DNA of 64,000 nt from JAWWPY01 sp963822825 (GTDB lineage: Bacteria > Actinomycetota > Actinomycetes > Streptosporangiales > Streptosporangiaceae), in contig CAWGIW010000015.1 in NCBI GenBank assembly GCA_963822825.1, forward strand, positions 186,001-250,000. The letters run 5' to 3'. Within the stretch, counting starts at the first letter, position 1. The number at the start of each line of letters is the position of its first letter. The notes beneath the pieces are model-generated. The model was not told the DNA's origin, searched no databases, and worked only from the letters and a program-made list of their open reading frames with translations. A program made the translations under genes and the position numbers. Below are positions 45,485 through 52,240 of this stretch, in pieces.

Positions 45485-45831
45485 GTTTCGGCCACCACCA
45501 TCGCGACGCTGGCGCCCGCATCGTGGCTGAGCGACAGGTGCCATCGGCGGACACCCTGCCGGCCAGCGGCCTGGGCGACGGTGCCACGGACCTCCAGCAC
45601 GGGGCGCCCGGCGGGGTCGTGGATGATCTCCACGTCCGCCCAGCGCAGCCCCGGTGGCGCGCCCAGGGCCTTGGCCACCGCTTCCTTCGCGGCGAAGCGC
45701 GCGGCGAGCGAGGGGAGCGGCGCTGCCCGTTCGCTCTCCGCGAACAGGCGCTCCGCCAGCGCTGGCGTCCGGCTTAGTGCCGCCTCGAAGCGAGAGATGT
45801 CCACGATGTCCACGCCGATGCCCACGATCAC
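45481..45831 (-). CDS. acpS: Holo-[acyl-carrier-protein] synthase
   Basis: A 116-residue phosphopantetheinyl transferase: IVGIGVDIVDISRFEAALSRTPALAERLF at the N-terminus carries the metal-binding aspartate, and SLAARFAAKEAVAKALG the metal- and CoA-binding glutamate; WHLSLSHDAGASVAMVVAE completes it. It moves 4'-phosphopantetheine from CoA to the serine of acyl-carrier proteins. It is coupled to nnrD downstream, and the order acpS-nnrD-alr is conserved in actinobacteria. Confidence 0.94.
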   Translation of the reverse strand: MIVGIGVDIVDISRFEAALSRTPALAERLFAESERAAPLPSLAARFAAKEAVAKALGAPPGLRWADVEIIHDPAGRPVLEVRGTVAQAAGRQGVRRWHLSLSHDAGASVAMVVAET

Positions 45832-45920
45832 GCACCAAGCCTGTCATGGGCGCCGGGCGCGGCCATGGCCGGGCGCAAACGTGTTTGCCCTTCCGGGCCA
45901 AGCGTGCCGGGCGCCGGGTC

Positions 45921-46131
45921 ATGCCGGACCTGATCAAGTCCGTCGGGTTCGACTGCGCCGACGCGCTGGTAGCGGCCCGGTTCTGGGCCGCCACCCCTGG
46001 ATCCGGACGTCGACGGGGATTCCACCACGTCCAGGGCATATGTCGAGGCCGCCGGGTGGGGCGGCCCGAACATGTGGTTCGTCCGGTACCCGAGGGCAAG
46101 ACCGCGAAGAACCGGGTGCACAGTAGCCGCC
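45921..46131 (+). pseudogene. Remnant of a glyoxalase/VOC-like gene
   Basis: An ATG at 45921 begins MPDLIKSVGFDCADALVAARFWAA, typical of VOC/glyoxalase-like proteins in actinobacteria. In another frame it continues with DVDGDSTTSRAYVEAAGWGGPNMWFVR, and in a third with VPEGKTAKNRVH, the next conserved stretch. Then similarity stops, just before the end of the AbiEi-like gene on the other strand. About 70 codons remain of a usual 120-250, with at least two frameshifts and about ten missing codons near 45985-46000, so this is real decay, unlike the frameshifted housekeeping genes. Confidence 0.7.
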
Positions 46132-46137
46132 CACCGC

Positions 46138-47094
46138 TCAGAGCAGGAGCGCGCAGCGGCGACCGCAGCGGCGGGTGACGCCCGTCCAGCCCCGCTGGCT
46201 GAGGGCGGCGCCAACCTCGGCCGCCACCCCGCACGGGCGCTGCGTCACGTCGGCCCAGGTGTACCGCAGCGTGACCTGGCCAGCGGCGACGTTCGCGTTG
46301 TCGCGGCGGAGGTCGCGCAGCCGCAACTGCTCCGGGTGCGCCGCGCGCCCGTCAAGCTCCACCACCACACCGAGCGTCTCGTAGAGGACGTCCTGGTACT
46401 GGCGCCGTCCGCCGCGCCGCACCAGGTGCTGCCGGGTGCCAGCGGGCAAGCCATGCGGCCGCTCGACCCGGTTGAGGTACCTGAACTCGAGCAGGGAGTG
46501 CGCGCCCTGCCGGGCGGCGTCGAGCGCCATGGCCAGGTCAGCGCGCCAGCGCACCCTGGGCCGCAGGGCCATCGCCGTGGCGATCCGCTCGGCGGTGGTC
46601 TTGCGGCTGCCGCAGGCCAGGAAAATCCAGCTGAGCGCGGCGTCCAATGCGCTGGCGGCCTGGCTCAGATCGAGCACTGTCTCCTCGATCCGGGTCCTGG
46701 CTGGTTCGAGCACCGGCTGGCGCGCCTGCGCCAACCGCCGCGAATAGTGCACAACGACCCCAGGAATGCGATCGATAGGTGCGGCATTCGGGACCGTTAA
46801 GTGAATGAGGGGTTGAGGTGGCGCCAGGAGCCCGGACAACTCGGCGGCGGTCTGGTGACTCAGCACGGCCTCCGGGCCACCGCGAAGCGCGGCCGCCCAG
46901 ATGAGCGCGGGCCGCGCGGGCGGTCCGCTGAAAGTCGCATAGACGCCGCGCTGGAGCCGTTGCCAGCGGCCGCTGCGCAGCCGCGCCACGATCGCTTTAT
47001 CGGTCATCCCGGCGCTCAGTGCCTGCGCCCTGGACAGCACACCATGCTGGGTGATCAGCAGAGCGCCTACGCACTCTGGGACGTTTCCTGCCAT
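46138..47094 (-). CDS. AbiEi-like N-terminal domain with restriction-endonuclease-like C-terminus
   Basis: A 318-residue protein. The N-terminal ~80 residues (LITQHGVLSRAQALSAGMTDKAIVARLRSGRWQRLQRGVYATFSG) form the winged-helix domain of AbiEi-type antitoxins. The C-terminal part has VVVELDGRAAHPEQLRLRDLRRDNANVAAGQVTLRYTWADV, a DUF559/Vsr-like endonuclease fold with a candidate acidic site (E-L-D). Such stand-alone genes are common in actinobacteria and lack an AbiEii nucleotidyltransferase toxin next door; none is present here. Whether it belongs to a toxin-antitoxin or defence system is unknown. ATG at 47094 is the start that fits the domain. Confidence 0.75.
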   Translation of the reverse strand: MAGNVPECVGALLITQHGVLSRAQALSAGMTDKAIVARLRSGRWQRLQRGVYATFSGPPARPALIWAAALRGGPEAVLSHQTAAELSGLLAPPQPLIHLTVPNAAPIDRIPGVVVHYSRRLAQARQPVLEPARTRIEETVLDLSQAASALDAALSWIFLACGSRKTTAERIATAMALRPRVRWRADLAMALDAARQGAHSLLEFRYLNRVERPHGLPAGTRQHLVRRGGRRQYQDVLYETLGVVVELDGRAAHPEQLRLRDLRRDNANVAAGQVTLRYTWADVTQRPCGVAAEVGAALSQRGWTGVTRRCGRRCALLL

Positions 47095-47186
47095 CCACCC
47101 AGCGTCCAACCGGCGCTCGCCGACCGCAGAACAGAATCCCGTTCTGTGGATACCTACGCTGACTTCGCCCGCTTCTCTGTGGATAA

Positions 47187-47242
47187 CACTTATTGGTGAA
47201 CTTTTTTGCCCCTCCGGGGGCAAAAAAGTTCACCAATAAGTG
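47187..47242. terminator. 26-bp perfect hairpin with UCCG tetraloop downstream of glmS
   Basis: Arms 47187-47212 and 47217-47242 are perfectly complementary over 26 bases and enclose a four-base loop, TCCG, closed by C-G: a UNCG-type stable tetraloop. The arms are AT-richer than the genome, with T6 then GCCCC on the left and GGGGC then A6 on the right. It lies 39 bases past the glmS stop and upstream of the AbiEi-like gene, so it probably ends the glmS transcript, although the T-run is inside the stem and not after it. Confidence 0.8.
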
Positions 47243-47281
47243 AGGGGGCCCGGCGGGGGCCGGCCGGGCGGCGCGGATGGG

Positions 47282-49162
47282 TTATTCGACGGTGACGGAT
47301 TTGGCTAGGTTGCGGGGCTGGTCTACGTCGAGGCCCTTGGCGGTGGCCAGCTCACACGCGAAGACCTGCAACGGCACGGTGGCGACCAGGGGCTGGAAGA
47401 GGGTCGGCACCGCGGGCACCTCGATGAGCGTATCCGCGAACTGCTTCACCTCGCTGTCGCCTTCCTCGGCGATCACGATGACCCGGGCACCGCGGGCCCG
47501 GATCTCCTGGATGTTGGAGACGAGCTTGTCGTGCAGCACGCCGCGGGCCTCCGCGGATGGCACCACCACCACGACCGGGAGACCGTCCTCGATCAGCGCG
47601 ATCGGACCGTGCTTGAGCTCGCCGGCGGCGAAGCCCTCGGCATGCATGTAGGCGAGTTCCTTGAGCTTGAGCGCTCCCTCGAGCGCGACCGGGTAGCCGA
47701 CGTGCCGTCCGAGGAACAGGACACAACGCTCGTCGGCCAGCTCGCGGGCCAGGGTGCGAACCGGCTCCATCGTCTCGAGCACCCGCTCCACCTCGGCCGG
47801 CATCTGCCAGAGATGGGCGATCTCCGCGCTGATCTCGTCGTCGAACTTGGCCCCCCGCACCTGGGCCAGGTACAGGCCGACCAGGTAGCAGCCGACCAGC
47901 TGGGTGATGAACGCCTTGGTGGAGGCGACGGCGATCTCCGGGCCGGCGTGGGTGTAGACGACGGCGTCGCACTCACGCGGGATCGACGAGCCGTTCACGT
48001 TGCAGATGCCCAGCGCCCGCGACCGCTGCTCGCGGGCGTGCCGGACGGCCATCAGCGTGTCCATGGTCTCCCCGGACTGGGAGATCGCGATGACCAGCGT
48101 GGTCCGGGTGAGGATCGGATCGCGGTACCGGAACTCGCTGGCCAGTTCCACCTCGCAGGGGATCCGGCACCAGTGCTCGATGGCGTACTTCGCGATCATC
48201 CCCGCGTGATACGAGGTGCCACAGGCCACGATGATGATCTTGTCGATCTCCCGGAGTTCCTCGGCATCGAGGCGCATCTCGTCCAGCACCAAGTGCCCAT
48301 CAGGCCCGATCCGGCCGAGCAGCGTGTCGGCGATCGCCTTGGGCTGCTCGGCGATCTCCTTGAGCATGAAGTACGGGTAGCCCGCCTTCTCCGCGGCCGA
48401 CACGTCCCAGTCCACGTGGTACTCGGTCACGTCGGCCGGGCTCCCGTCGAAGCACGTCACGGTCACACCGCCGGCCCGCACTTCGGCCACCTGGTCCTGG
48501 CCGAGTTCGACGGCCTGCCTGGTATAGGCGATGAACGCGGCCACGTCACTGGCCAGGAAATTCTCCCCATCCCCGCGGCCGATCACCAGTGGCGAATTAC
48601 GGCGCGCCCCGACCACCGCTTCCGGATCCCGCAGGTCCACCGCGACCAGGGTGAACGCACCGTCCAGCCGCTGGCAGACCTGGCGCATCGCCGCCGCGAG
48701 CGCGCCCGGAGGCAGCGCGGAACCGCCTGCCGCCGCTTGCGCCGCCGCCATATGCTCCTCGAGCAGGTGCGCCACTACCTCGGTGTCGGTGTCCGACGTG
48801 AGCGTGTGACCGCGGGCCTCCATCTCGCTCCGCAACTTCGCGAAATTCTCGATGATGCCGTTGTGCACCACAGCGAGGTTTCCGTGGCAGTCGGAATGCG
48901 GGTGCGCGTTCCGGTCGTTCGGCGGCCCGTGCGTGGCCCACCTGGTATGCCCGATGCCGACCGTGCCGGGCAGGTGCGAGCGCTCGGCGAGCGCCGCGAC
49001 CAGATTGCCGAGCTTGCCCGCCCGCTTCTCGGTGATCATCTCGCTGGCGCCGATCACGGCGACCCCGGCCGAGTCGTACCCCCGGTACTCCAGGCGGCGC
49101 AATCCCTCGATCACTACATCAAGCGCCTGGCGGTAACCTGCGTACCCCACGATGCCGCACAT
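47282..49162 (-). CDS. glmS: Glutamine--fructose-6-phosphate aminotransferase (isomerising)
   Basis: GlmS makes glucosamine-6-phosphate for the cell wall. The 626-residue protein begins MCGIVGYAGYRQALDVVIEGLRRLEYRGYDSAG with the N-terminal nucleophile Cys2, then the glutaminase domain (IGHTRWATHG, DTEVVAHLLEEH), and two SIS sugar-isomerase domains (IVACGTSYHAGMIAKY, ISQSGETMDTLMAVRHA, CVLFLGRHVGYPVALEGALKLKELAYMHAEGF) ending DQPRNLAKSVTVE. The ATG at 49162 must be used because processing exposes Cys2; the frame extends 38 codons upstream. It follows glmM. No glmS ribozyme signature was recognised. Confidence 0.96.
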   Translation of the reverse strand: MCGIVGYAGYRQALDVVIEGLRRLEYRGYDSAGVAVIGASEMITEKRAGKLGNLVAALAERSHLPGTVGIGHTRWATHGPPNDRNAHPHSDCHGNLAVVHNGIIENFAKLRSEMEARGHTLTSDTDTEVVAHLLEEHMAAAQAAAGGSALPPGALAAAMRQVCQRLDGAFTLVAVDLRDPEAVVGARRNSPLVIGRGDGENFLASDVAAFIAYTRQAVELGQDQVAEVRAGGVTVTCFDGSPADVTEYHVDWDVSAAEKAGYPYFMLKEIAEQPKAIADTLLGRIGPDGHLVLDEMRLDAEELREIDKIIIVACGTSYHAGMIAKYAIEHWCRIPCEVELASEFRYRDPILTRTTLVIAISQSGETMDTLMAVRHAREQRSRALGICNVNGSSIPRECDAVVYTHAGPEIAVASTKAFITQLVGCYLVGLYLAQVRGAKFDDEISAEIAHLWQMPAEVERVLETMEPVRTLARELADERCVLFLGRHVGYPVALEGALKLKELAYMHAEGFAAGELKHGPIALIEDGLPVVVVVPSAEARGVLHDKLVSNIQEIRARGARVIVIAEEGDSEVKQFADTLIEVPAVPTLFQPLVATVPLQVFACELATAKGLDVDQPRNLAKSVTVE

Positions 49163-49272
49163 GTGAGCCAGGCTAACGCCTTTGGGTGGCCTGCCACCCG
49201 ACTGACCCATCGGGAGCGCGGCAAACAGCTTGTGATAGGGCCAAAACAATAAGCAACGAAAACCCCGGCCCG

Positions 49273-50664
49273 TCACGCCATCGTGCGGACCGCGGCCACC
49301 AGCCGGTCGGCTACCTGCTGGGCCTGACCGATGTCCGCGGCCTCGACCATGACCCGGACCATCGGCTCGGTGCCGCTCGCCCGGACCAGCACCCGGCCGG
49401 TCGTACCCAGTTCCTGCTCGGCCGCGGCGACGGCCGCCGCGAGTTCCGGCGCGGAGGTGGCCCGGGCCTTGTTGACCCCGCGGACGTTGATGAGGACCTG
49501 TGGGTACTTGGTCATCACTCCCGCCAGCTCGGCCAGCGGGACTCCCTGGCGCACCGTCGTGGCCAGCAGATGCAGCGCGGTCAGCAGGCCATCCCCCGTG
49601 GTGGCGTGATCGAGCATGATGATGTGTCCCGACTGCTCGCCGCCCAGTGTGTACTGGCCGGCCCGCATGGCCTCGAGGACGTACCGGTCCCCCACCGCCG
49701 TCTCGATCACCGATATGCCGACGTCACGCATGGCCACCCGGAAGCCGAGGTTGGACATGACCGTGGCGACGACCGTATTTCCCGGCAGCCGGCCTTGGTC
49801 GGAGAGGGCCAGGGCGAGCACGGCGAGGATCTGGTCCCCGTCGATCACTTCGCCGTCGGCGCCGACGGCCAGGCACCGGTCGGCGTCCCCGTCGTGCGCG
49901 ATGCCAGCGTCCGCGCCGTGCTTGAGCACCGCGGCCGACAACGTGTCCAGGTGGGTCGAACCGCAGCCCTCGTTGATGTTCGCCCCGTCGGGCTCCGCGC
50001 CGATCGCGATGACCTCGGCCCCCGCGCGCTCCAGTACCTGGGGTGCCACGTCGGACGCGGCCCCGTGTGCGCAATCGACCACGACCTTGAGCCCCGCCAG
50101 CGGCGCCCACCCGTCGGTCGCGGAGCCGTTGAGCAGCGAGGCGAGCAGGTGATCCTGGTAACGCTCCCGCTCGGCGGAGCCGTCGCGGACCCGGCCGAAC
50201 CCGCCGGCGGGCGGCCCACTCTGGCCGGGTCTCCGGCCGGAGATGAGCATGCCCTCGATCTCGTCCTCGGCCGCATCGGGCAGCTTGAAGCCGCCGCGGC
50301 CGAACAGCTTGATCCCGTTGTCCCGCGCCGGATTATGGCTGGCGGAAAGCATGACGCCGAGGTCCGCGCCGAGCTCGCTGGTCAGGTAAGCGACGGCGGG
50401 AGTGGGGATTACGCCCAGCCGCAGGACGTTTACCCCCGTCTCGGCCAGGCCGGCGATCACCGCTGCTTCGAGAAATTCCCCCGAGGCCCTCGGGTCGCGC
50501 CCGACGAGCGCGGCCGGCCGCCGGTCCGCCTTCTCGGCCATGGCAAACGCGCCCGTCTCACGAAGAACCGCAGCGCTCGCCACCGCCAGGTCCATAGCGA
50601 GTTGGCCAGTCAGGTCGTCCCCGGCCACACCACGAACGCCGTCAGTTCCGAAAAGCCGGCCCAT
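49273..50664 (-). CDS. glmM: Phosphoglucosamine mutase
   Basis: The 463-residue enzyme turns glucosamine-6-phosphate into glucosamine-1-phosphate. It opens with MGRLFGTDGVRGVAGDDLT, has the phosphorylated serine in MLSASHNPARDNGIKLFG (Ser109), the magnesium loop IAHDGDADRCLAVGADG, GGEQSGHIIMLDHATTGDG for sugar binding, and RASGTEPMVRVMVEA at the phosphate site. It is complete, and lies directly upstream of glmS, 110 bases away, giving two consecutive steps to UDP-GlcNAc. Confidence 0.96.
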   Translation of the reverse strand: MGRLFGTDGVRGVAGDDLTGQLAMDLAVASAAVLRETGAFAMAEKADRRPAALVGRDPRASGEFLEAAVIAGLAETGVNVLRLGVIPTPAVAYLTSELGADLGVMLSASHNPARDNGIKLFGRGGFKLPDAAEDEIEGMLISGRRPGQSGPPAGGFGRVRDGSAERERYQDHLLASLLNGSATDGWAPLAGLKVVVDCAHGAASDVAPQVLERAGAEVIAIGAEPDGANINEGCGSTHLDTLSAAVLKHGADAGIAHDGDADRCLAVGADGEVIDGDQILAVLALALSDQGRLPGNTVVATVMSNLGFRVAMRDVGISVIETAVGDRYVLEAMRAGQYTLGGEQSGHIIMLDHATTGDGLLTALHLLATTVRQGVPLAELAGVMTKYPQVLINVRGVNKARATSAPELAAAVAAAEQELGTTGRVLVRASGTEPMVRVMVEAADIGQAQQVADRLVAAVRTMA

Positions 50665-50731
50665 AAACCGTGCCCCCGTATTCCGTGCCTAGTGACTGAG
50701 GATTGGCCAGCCGCTTCGCACGCCGGGCCGG

Positions 50732-51262
50732 TCAGCGCTTCGAGTACTGTGGCGCCTTCCTGGCCTTCTTCAGACCGTACTTCTTCCGCTCTGTCACCCG
50801 TGCGTCGCGGGTCAGGAACCCGGCTCTCTTCAGGGTCGGCCGGTTGTCCGGGTCGACGAGAATCAGCGCACGCGCGATCCCTAGCCGCAGCGCGCCCGCC
50901 TGCCCAGCGACGCCGCCGCCGGTGATCCGCGCGATAACGTCGAACTGATCGTCCGCCCCCAGGCTGACGAAGGGCTCACTGATGAGCTGCTGGTGAACCT
51001 TGTTCGGGAAAAAGTCGTCCATCGACCGGTCGTTGATCCGCCATTGCCCGCTGCCCGGGGCGATGCGGACCCGCGCGATCGCTTCCTTGCGGCGGCCGGT
51101 GGCGAGCGCCTTGCCGGTCACCACCGGCTTACGCGCCGCATGCCGCCCCTCGGCATCCGCCGTCGTCTCGGTGGTGTATTCCGATACGTGCTCCGCGGCG
51201 GTTCCCGCCGTTTCCACGCTGGCGTCCTCAGCGGGCGCCTGCGTGCCAGTGGACTCGGCCAC
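50732..51262 (-). CDS. rpsI: 30S ribosomal protein S9
   Basis: The 176-residue protein has an unusual ~45-residue acidic, Thr/Glu-rich N-terminal extension, then the universal S9 core: GRRKEAIARVRIAPGSGQWRINDRSMDDFFPNKVHQQL, GGGVAGQAGALRLGIARAL and the C-terminal ARVTERKKYGLKKARKAPQYSKR, whose last residues reach the P-site tRNA. N-terminal extensions of S9 are common in actinobacteria. GTG at 51262 follows GGAAGGAAACC. It lies 73 bases after rplM. Confidence 0.96.
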   Translation of the reverse strand: MAESTGTQAPAEDASVETAGTAAEHVSEYTTETTADAEGRHAARKPVVTGKALATGRRKEAIARVRIAPGSGQWRINDRSMDDFFPNKVHQQLISEPFVSLGADDQFDVIARITGGGVAGQAGALRLGIARALILVDPDNRPTLKRAGFLTRDARVTERKKYGLKKARKAPQYSKR

Positions 51263-51335
51263 GGTTTCCTTCCTCGTACTTCCTCATCGGCTCTGCTCGA
51301 CGCGCCTGGTACCCCAGTGGACCAGGGTCACGCCC

Positions 51336-51815
51336 TCACCGGCTGGCTTCGCGGCCAGTCGGTGCATGCTGCGCGATCTGCTTGATCTCGAACGGCGCGG
51401 GCTGCTGCGCCTGGTGGGGGTGGTCCGGGCCCGCGTACACCTTCAGCTTGCTGAGCATGCTCCGGCCCAGCGAGTTCTTCGGGAGCATGCCCCTGACCGC
51501 CTTCTCCACTACCCGTTCCGGGTGCAGGGCCAGCAGATCGCCATAGGCCATCGAATGCATCCCGCCGGGATATCCCGAGTGGCGATAGGCCCGCTTGTCT
51601 TTGAGCTTGTTACCGCTCAGGGCCACCTTCTCGGCGTTCACCACGATCACGAAGTCACCGGTGTCGACGTGCGGCGCGAAGATCGGCTTGTGCTTGCCGC
51701 GCAGCAGGGTCGCCACGTGACTGGCCAGGCGGCCGAGCACCACGTCAGAGGCGTCGATGACGTGCCACTGATGCTGGATGTCAGCGGCCTTCGGGCTGAA
51801 TGTGCGCACAGTCAT
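51336..51815 (-). CDS. rplM: 50S ribosomal protein L13
   Basis: A 159-residue L13: VRTFSPKAADIQHQWHVIDASDVVLGRLASHVATLLRGKHK, HVDTGDFVIVVNAEKVALSGNK, RHSGYPGGM, AVRGMLPKNSLGRSMLSKLKVYAGPDHPH. The family N-terminus selects the ATG at 51815; the frame itself extends to 51944. A short tail past the usual length is low complexity. It is the first gene of the rplM-rpsI pair, with a 425-base gap upstream. Confidence 0.96.
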   Translation of the reverse strand: MTVRTFSPKAADIQHQWHVIDASDVVLGRLASHVATLLRGKHKPIFAPHVDTGDFVIVVNAEKVALSGNKLKDKRAYRHSGYPGGMHSMAYGDLLALHPERVVEKAVRGMLPKNSLGRSMLSKLKVYAGPDHPHQAQQPAPFEIKQIAQHAPTGREASR

Positions 51816-52240
51816 AAGCCTTCGCGTGGTGGGACCTGATACTTGGATCCGCATCGAGGGCAACCACCCGATGCGAGAGTCCGCCGCATCCGCTGCCGCG
51901 TAACCAGCCCCGCTGAATCTTTCGCAGGCGGGCACCGCAGGCATGCAGACGCGCCATGGACGCTACAAGAGGATACCGGCCCTGGCGGTGAACGGTCAAA
52001 GCGAGCCGAACGGCGCCCGCATCGAGGCCTCGCTGGCGCCGTTCCGGCCGGCGGGCAAGCCTGCACGGCGCGTGCCGGGAACCACGTGGCCGGCGCGGCC
52101 GCATTATCCACCAACCGAGCCAGGACGTGACATCTACCGGCGGAAACGTAACTCCGGCCAACCTGCGCCGATAAGCCTTGGGTACCCCAGATCCACCGGA
52201 CCCGCCATGGCATCGCCGACTAGAACGATACGCTCACCGC
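51816..52240. other. Intergenic gap between divergent rplM and the Pro-rich membrane protein gene
   Basis: No supported gene. A dyad CGCATCG (51850-51856) and CGATGCG (51869-51875) with a 12-base centre lies about 35-60 bases upstream of the rplM start and may be a leader hairpin. Promoters for rplM and the divergent gene must lie here but no confident -35/-10 pair was found. Confidence 0.5.

Noticed and set aside
45921..47242. A complete AbiE toxin-antitoxin system
   Set aside because: No AbiEii-like nucleotidyltransferase gene is adjacent; only the AbiEi-like gene and a decayed VOC fragment are present.
49163..49272. Possible glmS ribozyme before glmS
   Set aside because: No ribozyme core was recognisable; the element is known mainly from Firmicutes.
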